Assembly (NCBI GenBank): GCA_012965955.1
Contig: DTRK01000138.1
Span: forward strand, 1 to 32,159
Source of the DNA: Flavobacteriales bacterium
GTDB lineage: Bacteria; Bacteroidota; Bacteroidia; NORP154
DNA length: 32,159 bases
Direction: 5' to 3'
Shown one piece after another: positions 16,140-24,408 of the stretch (position 1 is the stretch's first letter; each line of letters opens with the position of its first letter). A program made the position numbers and the translations under genes. Under the pieces are notes generated by a model that searched no databases, was not told the origin of the DNA, and worked only from the letters and a program-made list of their open reading frames with translations.

Positions 16140-16937
16140 TTATTCTTTAGGTTTATAGTAGGTCATCGCGATGGGGAGAAACTCCTGAATATCGCTGATT
16201 CTCGTGTCACTGCTTGGATGTGTGCTCAGTATTTCCGGTGGCCTTGAGCCTCCCATGGCGCCCATACGCTCCCAGAATTCCACGGCTCGCTCTGGGTTGT
16301 AGCCTGCAAGCGCCATAAAAACCAAACCCATCTTATCCGCTTCTGACTCGTGCTTTCGCGAGTACTTCAGGGTTCCCAGGATTGATCCGACACCATAGGC
16401 CGTCATGAAGAGATCCTGTGTTAATTTCGGTTTATCCGACATGGCAACAGCCAAGCCAATTCCTCCAGCCTGCACCAACAAGAGTTGACTCATGCGTTCA
16501 TTACCATGCCTTGCTATTGCGTGCGCAATTTCATGACCCATAACAACCGCCAGGCCAGTTTCGTCTTGTGCAACGGGGAGCAGTCCTGTATAAACGACCA
16601 CTTTCCCTCCAGGCATGCACCAGGCATTAACAACATCGTCTTGCACAAGATTGAATTCCCAGGTGTAGTTTTTAACCCGTTTGGACTGGCCTTCTGTGGC
16701 GAGGAACTTTTCAACTGCTTTGGACATATTGGCTCCTACCGTTTTTACCTGCTGTGCATTGGCCTCGCTCGCGTTTACAACAGTGTTCTCGGATAAGAAA
16801 GTCTGGTAATTGGTAAGGCTCATCGACATTAGCTCACTTTCCGGCAGCATGTTCAGCTGTTTGCGTCCGGTTATAGGAACTTTTGCACAAGCGATTACAA
16901 AAGAGGCGATAAGGATCAGTGAAAAATATCGAAGCAT
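16140..16937 (-). CDS. M48-family zinc metalloprotease lipoprotein
   Basis: 265-residue periplasm-facing lipoprotein protease of the M48 family (LoiP/YcaL/BepA-like group), likely in envelope protein quality control. The signal peptide ends in a lipobox (VIAC) with Cys17 as the lipid anchor. The zinc site HEIAH is at residues 135-139 (H135, E136, H139) and the third ligand is probably E196 in SRKHESEAD. The later HPSSDTRI motif is typical of this family. There is no TPR tail as in BepA. The ATG at 16937 precedes the lipoprotein signal directly. A good -7 element lies 25 bases upstream, so the gene probably has its own promoter. Nothing indicates that its function depends on its large neighbour. 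Confidence 0.93.
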   Translation of the reverse strand: MLRYFSLILIASFVIACAKVPITGRKQLNMLPESELMSMSLTNYQTFLSENTVVNASEANAQQVKTVGANMSKAVEKFLATEGQSKRVKNYTWEFNLVQDDVVNAWCMPGGKVVVYTGLLPVAQDETGLAVVMGHEIAHAIARHGNERMSQLLLVQAGGIGLAVAMSDKPKLTQDLFMTAYGVGSILGTLKYSRKHESEADKMGLVFMALAGYNPERAVEFWERMGAMGGSRPPEILSTHPSSDTRISDIQEFLPIAMTYYKPKE

Positions 16938-16962
16938 TGTGTGTGTGTTAGTGGTACAATAG

Positions 16963-16970
16963 CAAATATA
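16963..16970 (-). promoter_or_regulatory. Candidate Bacteroidota -7 promoter element for the M48 gene
   Basis: TATATTTG on the minus strand matches the TAnnTTTG consensus exactly, 25 bases before the ATG at 16937. I see no TTG at the ideal distance of about 20 bases; the nearest are 12 and 26 bases away, so the call rests on the -7 box alone. Confidence 0.4.
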
Positions 16971-17091
16971 GAACTACAAAACCAAATACTGTGCCTCAAT
17001 GTGATGAACCATTGTTGGACATATATAAATGAGGAAACCCCTTGGTAAGGGTCGTGGGCCCTGTAAAGGCAATTCCAGATCGACCATGTTG

Positions 17092-20000
17092 TTATTCTGT
17101 ATCTGAATCCAGCGTGTTTTTTAGGTATTCTTCAACAGAGAGAATAATGCCGTCTTGAAATACCACAACGCTTGAATTTTCTATTCCCTCAGACTCGACT
17201 ACAATGCGTAGCTCCTTTGCATCTTCATATCTTATAAATTCACCTACGGTATAAATGGCCTTGTCATCAATATTGTGTACTTCAATTCCAAGGTCTTTAA
17301 TAGAAAAAAAAGTGGTTGCCTCATCAACAGGGACGTCTTTGCCAAACTCCCCAATCTTAACCATATACCTGGCATCACCTGCTGGAACCTCGACTGAGAC
17401 ATCCGTTTTGTATAACTCATGGAGGTTGATAGCGGTTTGTTGTGTCTCCAGCGCCTGTTGCTCCAAAGCATCTGCGGTTCGGTATGCCGCTGCTTGTTCT
17501 TCCAGGTCATTCGTGGTGGCAAAAATCCTAATGAACCTGGCCTGAGTGTATAGGTTGTCTGCTTCTTCATGGTAGTTGTTGAGTACCTGCACCTTCTCAG
17601 AATCCATTGTGCCTTCAGATTTGGTTTGCTGTGCTATTTCACGATTGTTCTCCAGGTACCTCAAACTGTTATTCACCTGCTTTTGACTGGCTAACGCTTC
17701 CACCTCTAACTTTTCAGCCTCTTGTAGTGCCAGTGCTTTGTCTTTAGGGTCTTCTATGGTTGCAGCTGTCTTTCTCAGCTCTTGTGCCTTTTCAAATTTG
17801 GCAACAGATTCCTCCTGATCGCTCTTTACTTCATCCAGGTCTTCTGGTGTGAGGTATGTGCTGTTGGAAGTTAGGTCCTCATATTGCAAGACATTTGTTC
17901 TAAAAGAGTAGCTGTTGATAAGCGATTTGCCCTCAGATGCCTTGTTCCGTTTTTGAGCTGCGGCTATTTCAAACTTCTCAGCTTCCACCAAAGCACTCTC
18001 TGTAAATGCTGGATCAGCTGATTCTGCTTTCTCTCTAATGTCTTTTGCTTTCTCATCGTAGCTAGCAGCTTCACGTTCAAGCTTTTCTACAACAAGTATC
18101 TCATCCACCATTGTTTCCTTATTGATGACAGCCGACTCGATTGTTTCTTCATTAATTTCAAAGGCTTCTTCAGGACTGGTTGCTACAGTGGTCTCTTCAG
18201 CTATATCCTCCACTGGCGGATCAGCAGCGTTCACAGTTGTGGAAGTATAAACCGTTGCTGAGACCTCCGTACCTGTTTCTGACGTTGATATGTCCGGCTC
18301 AGTTGTGGAGGTTTCTGGTATTGTTTGCGTGCTTATGTCAACATCAGCAGACGTTACTGCATCACTCTCTGCATCCAGCAGCCTGGCTTCTACATATGTT
18401 TTTTCTAAGTCATCCTCTGTGTCTTTCTTTTCGGCTTCTAATTGTTCACCCTTCTCAAGCCTGTCATCATTGTCCATTGAGATATCAGCAGGTACATTGT
18501 CAGGATTTGAAGGATCAGGGGTACCTGCACGTTCTGGCATACTTCGTGCCTGCTCAACTGATATCCGCTTTCCATTCAGGTATGCTGTCACAAATGCATC
18601 CGCAATACCTTTTTCAATAACTACTTCTTTCCTATTCGATGCTTCATTGAAGCTGTTGAACTTACCATGGTTGTACCTGATATAACCGTTGGATGTTCTC
18701 AATGTGTATAGATCGTTCAGGTTGAATTTCTCACCCAGGTTGGTGGGCCTGGAGTACACCCCTACCTGTACCGTATAAAAGAGTTCGTCAATAGTGCCAA
18801 TGTCAATGGTTCCTGGTACAGATGTAGCAGAAGTTCCTGATGATGTGCGAAAGGTTGATCCTGCACTTACAATAGGTTGTGGAACGGTTCCATCCTCCAA
18901 CATTCTTCTTGCATCGGCGATCGACACTCGAGCTCCATTGTAAAATGCCACGACGAAAGCATCGTCATACCCCATACCTTGAATTACTCCTTTGGCTTCG
19001 TTAGCTGACGATATTTGGCTGAATAGTCCGGCAGAGTAACGAATGAAACCCATATCGGTTTTCTCACCCATGATTGGGTTAATACCCTTAAACAAGTCTT
19101 GGGGGATCGGATTTCTAAATGCCCCAACTTGAACTTTAAAAAGGAGGCCTGATGGAATTATAGGGTTAACTGGGATTGGATTGGATGGCGTGTAGGGCAC
19201 CATTTCCTCAACAGCGAAAATATCAGCCTCCAGTGGTTCATCTAAGCTTAACATGGTCACTGCCTCAGAAGTTAGCGTGGTAAATGTTTCTTCAGGACTG
19301 GTCATTTCCGAAACGTTGCCTGTCGTGTTTGTGGTTGCAGTTTCCTCAAAAGTTGTAGTATTTGAGCTATTATCAGGAGGCTCTACATATTCAATTTCAT
19401 TTGTTTCTGGTTCATTTACGATGAATTGAGCATCATCAATAGCAGTAGTTGAGGGAGTTGGTTCTGTTCTAAGTGCCGTAGTTGATTCAACTTCATCATT
19501 CATAACGGCAGCCAAAATTTCTTCTGATGAGGCATCTTCAAGGGGAACCCCACCAACAGTTACATCTGTTTCGTCTTGGGGACTGGAATTATCTGAGCGA
19601 GTAGTGGAAGGATCAGTTTGGGGTTGGCTAGTCGCAGTCTCACTGGTATTTGCTGAAGCGTCAGCTAGAACAGTCTCATTGCCTGGACCAAGTTGCTTTG
19701 CCCTTGCCATCTCCGCATCAGCTTGTGTCTCAAGTTGTTCTGCTTTGTCTAAGGCCGCCATCATTTCTTCAGGGTCATCAATGGTTTCTATACTTTCATA
19801 TATGCGTTTTGCTTCTTTTCTATTAGCTTCACTGTCTGAAACGAGTTCGTCCGCTGTTCGCGGGTCTGATGATGCAATTGTAGTTGCAGGAGTTGAAGCA
19901 GATACCGTCCCTGGCTGTGAAGACGTTGAAGTCGTTGTGTTGCTAGTCGTAATGTTTGAAGCTGTTCTCGCGCTCTCACTATCGGTTGGGCTACTGTCGG

Positions 20001-23000
20001 TTGTAGGGGGTGCTGGTTCTGTTGAAACCAGAGGATCAGAAGCCCCCGTTGAAGATTCATCGCCAGTGTTGCTGGACGCAAGAGAGCTCTCGCTGGCCGG
20101 CTTTTCACCTAGAAGTGCCGCCACCTCAGCATCAGATTCAAAGTATATGTTCAGAGCTTCCCTTTGCTTGTCTAAGGCTTGGGACTCCAGGTCATTTGCC
20201 CTGCGTAGCTCTGCGGCTATTTCCGCCGGATCTTCCAAAGTCTCAGCGTTTGCTCGGACAGTTTTCTTTTCTTCGGAGAGGCCATTATACTCAGTTGAAA
20301 GGGCATCCAGGCTCTCTTGCTCTTGAGCTGACATTGGTCGAGCTACCTTTACCGCTTCAAAAAGCACGCCTTCATATTTGTATAACTCATGGAGGTTGAT
20401 AGCGGTTTGTTGTTTCTCCAGCGCTTGTTGCTCCAAAGCAGCGGCGGTGAGGAACGCCGCTTCTTTTTCTTCTGGATCATTAGTGGTGGCAAAAATCCTA
20501 ATGAGCCTGGCCTGATTGTATAGGTTGGCTGACTCTTCATGGTATTTACTGAGCTCCTGCACCTTCTCAGAATCCATTGTTTCTTCAGATTTGGTTTGCT
20601 GTGCTATTTCACCCTTGTTCTCTCGGTAGCTCAAGCTGTTATTCACCCGCTTTTGACTGGCTAACGCTTCCACCTCTAACTTTTCAGCCTCTCTTAGTGC
20701 CAGTGCTTTGTCGTTAGGGTCTTCTATGGTTGCAGCCGCCTTTCTCAGTTCTTGTGCCTTTTCAAATTCGGCAACAGATTCCTCCTGCTGACTCTTTGCT
20801 TCATTCAGGTCTTCAGGTGTGAGGTACGTGCTGTTTGAAGTTAAATCATCATACTGTGCCACATTTGTTCTAAAGGAATAGCTGTTGATAAGCGCTTTGC
20901 CCTCAGATGCCTTGTTCCGTTTTTGAGCCGCGGCTATTTCAAACTTCTCAGCTTCCTCCAAAGCACTCTCTCTAAATGCTGGATCAGCTGATTCTGCTTT
21001 CTCTCTAATGTCTTTTGCTTCCTCATCGTAGCTAGCAGCTTCACTTTCAAGCTTCTCCACAGCAAGTATCTCATCTACGATTGTTTCCTTATTTATGACA
21101 GCCGCCTCGATCGTTTCTTCATTAATTTCAAAGGATTCTTCAGGACTGGCTGCTATAGTGGTTTCTTCAGCTATTTCCTCTGCTGGAGGATCAGCAGCGT
21201 TCACAGTTGTGGAAGCATCAACCGTTACTGAAACCTCCGCATCTGTTTCTGAGATTGATATGTCCGGCTCAGTTTCTGACACTACGCTAACCAACGGTTG
21301 TTCATAGGCAGACTCAGTTGTGGAGGTTTCTGGTATTGTTTGTGTGCTTATGTCAATATCAGCAGACGTTACCGCATCACTCTCTGCATCCGTTTCGGTG
21401 GGTGAAGTTTCAGTAGCGGCAACTTCGACGGTTTTTGAAGAACTTAGTATTTCACTGGAAAGCTCTTCCTGGAAGTCAGCTTCTTTTCTGAGTGAGGTTG
21501 CTTCTGCATCCAGCAGCCTGGCTTCTACATATGTTTTTTCTAAGTCATCCTCTGTGTCTTTCTTTTCGGCTTCTAATTCCTGAGCCTGAGATAATATCTC
21601 TTCTTTAATAACAGGATCCTTAGTTCTCTCCGCTTGCTCTATAAGGTTTTTAATGTCTGTATCAATCTCGGTTATCTCATTCTCCATGAACTGAATCTTC
21701 TCATAGGCTTCCCCGGCTTGTTCTTCTTTCACCTCAGCCTCCCTCTCCATCTCTTCAGCTCGTTGTGATATACCTCCTGGGTCATTCTCAATTGACTGAG
21801 CTAACACTTTTTGTTCGATCAGTAGTGGAATTGCCTCACCTTTCGGACTGCTGGTCGTGGCGGTTTTTATCTTTTCTGCAGTAGTAAATGCAGTAGTCGA
21901 TTGCCGCTCTCTCCTCTCTGCCTCAGAGGTGAGCGACTTGGCAATTTCAAACGATACCTTTGCCTGCTTTAATAGTTTCTCTGATTCCTTGTCCAAAATA
22001 TCGGCCTTTTGGGAAGCTGTTTCCTTTTGCCTGGCGTCAGCTATATTGTCTAGTCTGGAACGGATAGCTTCGGCCTCCTTAGCCTTGGTTGTAGATTGTT
22101 CTTTCTTGTTCCTGGCGGTTTCGAATGCCGCTTCTGCTTCGTTCTTTAATCTAAGCTCGTCCTTCTTAATCTTCTCCGCATACTCAAACCCTATGTTTAC
22201 CATTTGCTCGTCGGTAAGCTCAGTAAAGGTCTCTGCTTCCATCGATTCAGGTGTTTGCGATTCTGTTGCTGGTGAGCTCGAAGAAACTTCAGCAAAGTCT
22301 TCAGCTTTTGCGTTGACGTCAAGTTTAGCCTCCTCCAGTATCTCGTCTATTGACAGAAGTTCTACTGACTCATCAGTTACTGCCATATCTGGCTCTCCAT
22401 CTGGGGCAAATCTGCCTGGAGGCTCCTTCAGCATAACTTTATATACAGAAATCTTACCTTGAATGCTGGATCTCTTAGAGGAGAAAAATGCCGTTCTTTC
22501 ATCAGCTGTTGGTAAGTACAGAATATCATCGTCAGCTGAGTTGATGGCGAAATCGAGATTCACTGGTTTTGACCATCTGCTGGTAGAAGAATCGTATCTA
22601 GCTTTGAATATATCATAACCGCCCATGCTATTGTGGCCATTTGACGAGAAGTAAAGAATATTTTTTTTCGGATGCATCACGGGAAAGTTCTCATCGTAAG
22701 CTGAGTTAATGTAGTCGGGTAGTCGTTCAGCCATTCCCCAGGCACCGTCAGATTTCTTTAAAACCATATACAGGTCTCGGTTATCGCCGCTCTTTCCATA
22801 ACTTGAAAAGAACAGCCTCTTGGCATTCTTCCCCAGATAAACCAATGATTCTTCGTTTCTTTCAATGTCGTTGGGAGTTTTGAAATCATCGGGTTTCACC
22901 AGTATCTTACCCGTCAATAACTCCATGTCATAGGTTCGGAAGTATTCAGTCTCCTTGATCTCTGTTTTGCTCAACACGCCCAATTCCGTCTTGTTGCGGA

Positions 23001-23475
23001 GTAACGTCAATCCATTTTCGCACATTTGCACGCGCCTCTCCACCGGTAAGGCGGCTAAATCCTTTTTTGAAGCACTGTTCTTAAACTGGTTGTAAGCGGT
23101 AATTGCCTTTTTAAATTGGTAGTTGAGATGGTAGGCATAGCCCAGGTAGTAGTAGGCCTTCTGATCAGCATTCAGATTGGCTGTTACCTTTTCCAGCAGT
23201 GCAATTGCACTTCCTTTATTCTCGTCTGCAAACAGAACACATACACTGAATTTGAAGTTGTAATTAATGTTTTCAGGATACACACTCAACAGCTGGGAAA
23301 AAAGTGGAAAAGCCTCGACGTACAACTCCTCTTTGAAGAGGTCCTCAGCCTGCTTGATTAGCTCCTCCACGGAATCATCATCAATGGCGACGCTCGAAGT
23401 GAGAAGCGGGGATATCAACAATGCTGAGGCGAGTAAAGTTACTCGCATCCACCTATGTGAACAAGTCTTCATCAT
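17092..23475 (-). CDS. TPR + PD40 + SPOR-like giant envelope protein (2127 aa) with internal duplication
   Basis: Exported envelope protein of unknown exact role. Signal peptide at about 1-29; TPR region at about 33-165; PD40/WD40-like propeller at about 195-345, with motifs such as KRLFFSSYG and NILYFSSNG followed by GGYDIF; a long Glu/Ala-rich helical region at about 430-1130 built of units with a DP turn between helices (for example TIEDPNDKALALREAEKLE); a Ser/Thr/Glu-rich low-complexity stretch at about 1126-1425; SPOR-like domains at about 1446-1530 (FKVQVGAF ... FVVAFYNGARVS) and 1564-1650 (YTVQVGVY ... FVTAYLNGKRIS); a duplicated helical block at about 1678-2023; and a third SPOR-like domain at about 2034-2122. 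The TPR-PD40 start recalls PorE-type T9SS proteins, but there is no OmpA domain; SPOR-like domains could supply peptidoglycan contact. That link is inference. ATG codons at 23475 and 23472 are both possible starts. Confidence 0.9.
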   Translation of the reverse strand: MMKTCSHRWMRVTLLASALLISPLLTSSVAIDDDSVEELIKQAEDLFKEELYVEAFPLFSQLLSVYPENINYNFKFSVCVLFADENKGSAIALLEKVTANLNADQKAYYYLGYAYHLNYQFKKAITAYNQFKNSASKKDLAALPVERRVQMCENGLTLLRNKTELGVLSKTEIKETEYFRTYDMELLTGKILVKPDDFKTPNDIERNEESLVYLGKNAKRLFFSSYGKSGDNRDLYMVLKKSDGAWGMAERLPDYINSAYDENFPVMHPKKNILYFSSNGHNSMGGYDIFKARYDSSTSRWSKPVNLDFAINSADDDILYLPTADERTAFFSSKRSSIQGKISVYKVMLKEPPGRFAPDGEPDMAVTDESVELLSIDEILEEAKLDVNAKAEDFAEVSSSSPATESQTPESMEAETFTELTDEQMVNIGFEYAEKIKKDELRLKNEAEAAFETARNKKEQSTTKAKEAEAIRSRLDNIADARQKETASQKADILDKESEKLLKQAKVSFEIAKSLTSEAERRERQSTTAFTTAEKIKTATTSSPKGEAIPLLIEQKVLAQSIENDPGGISQRAEEMEREAEVKEEQAGEAYEKIQFMENEITEIDTDIKNLIEQAERTKDPVIKEEILSQAQELEAEKKDTEDDLEKTYVEARLLDAEATSLRKEADFQEELSSEILSSSKTVEVAATETSPTETDAESDAVTSADIDISTQTIPETSTTESAYEQPLVSVVSETEPDISISETDAEVSVTVDASTTVNAADPPAEEIAEETTIAASPEESFEINEETIEAAVINKETIVDEILAVEKLESEAASYDEEAKDIREKAESADPAFRESALEEAEKFEIAAAQKRNKASEGKALINSYSFRTNVAQYDDLTSNSTYLTPEDLNEAKSQQEESVAEFEKAQELRKAAATIEDPNDKALALREAEKLEVEALASQKRVNNSLSYRENKGEIAQQTKSEETMDSEKVQELSKYHEESANLYNQARLIRIFATTNDPEEKEAAFLTAAALEQQALEKQQTAINLHELYKYEGVLFEAVKVARPMSAQEQESLDALSTEYNGLSEEKKTVRANAETLEDPAEIAAELRRANDLESQALDKQREALNIYFESDAEVAALLGEKPASESSLASSNTGDESSTGASDPLVSTEPAPPTTDSSPTDSESARTASNITTSNTTTSTSSQPGTVSASTPATTIASSDPRTADELVSDSEANRKEAKRIYESIETIDDPEEMMAALDKAEQLETQADAEMARAKQLGPGNETVLADASANTSETATSQPQTDPSTTRSDNSSPQDETDVTVGGVPLEDASSEEILAAVMNDEVESTTALRTEPTPSTTAIDDAQFIVNEPETNEIEYVEPPDNSSNTTTFEETATTNTTGNVSEMTSPEETFTTLTSEAVTMLSLDEPLEADIFAVEEMVPYTPSNPIPVNPIIPSGLLFKVQVGAFRNPIPQDLFKGINPIMGEKTDMGFIRYSAGLFSQISSANEAKGVIQGMGYDDAFVVAFYNGARVSIADARRMLEDGTVPQPIVSAGSTFRTSSGTSATSVPGTIDIGTIDELFYTVQVGVYSRPTNLGEKFNLNDLYTLRTSNGYIRYNHGKFNSFNEASNRKEVVIEKGIADAFVTAYLNGKRISVEQARSMPERAGTPDPSNPDNVPADISMDNDDRLEKGEQLEAEKKDTEDDLEKTYVEARLLDAESDAVTSADVDISTQTIPETSTTEPDISTSETGTEVSATVYTSTTVNAADPPVEDIAEETTVATSPEEAFEINEETIESAVINKETMVDEILVVEKLEREAASYDEKAKDIREKAESADPAFTESALVEAEKFEIAAAQKRNKASEGKSLINSYSFRTNVLQYEDLTSNSTYLTPEDLDEVKSDQEESVAKFEKAQELRKTAATIEDPKDKALALQEAEKLEVEALASQKQVNNSLRYLENNREIAQQTKSEGTMDSEKVQVLNNYHEEADNLYTQARFIRIFATTNDLEEQAAAYRTADALEQQALETQQTAINLHELYKTDVSVEVPAGDARYMVKIGEFGKDVPVDEATTFFSIKDLGIEVHNIDDKAIYTVGEFIRYEDAKELRIVVESEGIENSSVVVFQDGIILSVEEYLKNTLDSDTE
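17407..18443 (-). repeat. Internal duplication, copy B (1037 bp)
   Basis: Near-identical to 20377-21578 in the same gene and frame. At both sites homology begins at TTTGTATAACTCATGG and ends at CGGCTTCTAATT. It is 165 bp shorter than copy A, fully explained by two in-frame gaps of 120 and 45 bp. Confidence 0.92.
20377..21578 (-). repeat. Internal duplication, copy A (1202 bp)
   Basis: Encodes the helical block at about residues 633-1033 and matches 17407-18443. It contains two stretches absent from copy B, each bounded by a direct repeat: TCTGCATCC at 21383 and 21503 (120 bp apart) and CTCAGTT at 21268 and 21313 (45 bp apart). Both gaps keep the frame. Confidence 0.92.
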
Positions 23476-23686
23476 ATTATTAAACCCCGCCGCGGAATCT
23501 GATTCCTTATCAGCAAATAGCTGTTAAGAAATTAACTCGGGACAGGGTTACTCTGTTGTGGTGTATTATGTAAATCAGCTAACTAAATCGTTCCTCCTAC
23601 GAATTTAGTGCCTAAAAAGTTACCTCATAAAGCTATCAGGCGAAATGTCACCATCTGGTAACCCTCTCAAGAGCTCAAGATTCCCC

Positions 23687-24340
23687 CTATGGCTCTGATT
23701 TACCGAACAAATTAGCCTTACTCTCTTCTTTTCGCAATAAACGTTCAATATTCTTCTGATGCGTAATTAAGACCAGGATCGCTATTACCAGAGAAAATAT
23801 GACCAGTGAGGAGATGGTAGTCTCAAAAACCAGAATAACAACCACTGGGAATGCAGTAGCAGCAACCATTGAACTCAAGGAAACGTATCTTGTAATTAGT
23901 AAGACAACAATAAAAACACCCATAGAAGCCAGGGCAGCCCCTGTATGAACGGCCAGGATTATTCCAAGTAAAGTGGCTATTCCCTTGCCTCCTCTAAAAC
24001 CAACGTAAACGGGAAAAATGTGACCCAGCAGCGCAGCAATTCCCAGTGCTAGCTGGAAGTCAATAAAAGGCCCTGTACCAGGCAGAAGATGAGTTATCTC
24101 TAAAGTATGTAGCAAAGTGACCAAATTAACCGAGAGCCAGCCCTTGGCGGAATCAATTAGAAGGACTGCTATGCCCGCTTTCTTGCCCAGGACTCTAAAA
24201 GCATTTGTAGATCCTGAATTACCGCTGCCATATTCTCTAACGTCAGTTCCATAAAAGATCTGTCCAATCCAAACGGCAGATGCTATTGAACCGAGTAAAT
24301 ATGCTAAGACAAGCGCGAGGATATTTATCAGGGAGATCAT
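23687..24340 (-). CDS. plsY: Glycerol-3-phosphate acyltransferase PlsY
   Basis: 217-residue integral membrane enzyme, within the usual length, that acylates sn-glycerol 3-phosphate from acyl-phosphate to make lysophosphatidic acid, the first step of phospholipid synthesis. All family motifs are present: YLLGSI near the N-terminus, EYGSGNSGSTNAFRVLG, then GHIFPVYVGFRGGKGIAT, and THQKNIERLLRKEE near the C-terminus. Several hydrophobic segments fit the multi-pass topology. It begins 68 bases past the stop of the 1536-residue protein gene and could be the last gene of that operon or have its own promoter. The PlsX partner that makes acyl-phosphate is not in the window. Confidence 0.97.
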   Translation of the reverse strand: MISLINILALVLAYLLGSIASAVWIGQIFYGTDVREYGSGNSGSTNAFRVLGKKAGIAVLLIDSAKGWLSVNLVTLLHTLEITHLLPGTGPFIDFQLALGIAALLGHIFPVYVGFRGGKGIATLLGIILAVHTGAALASMGVFIVVLLITRYVSLSSMVAATAFPVVVILVFETTISSLVIFSLVIAILVLITHQKNIERLLRKEESKANLFGKSEP

Positions 24341-24408
24341 ATGTTGCGAAAAGGATGCTAAATATATAAATATCAGCTATATATTCAGTGCTCCTGATAC
24401 AGATGGGC

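Noticed and set aside
17039-17051. Small hairpin CCCTT-GGT-AAGGG as terminator of the 2127-residue protein gene
   Set aside because: Only five base pairs and no U tract on the minus strand.
19604-20326. 240-codon plus-strand open frame
   Set aside because: Antisense shadow of the Ser/Thr/Glu-rich part of the 2127-residue protein; low complexity on one strand opens frames on the other.
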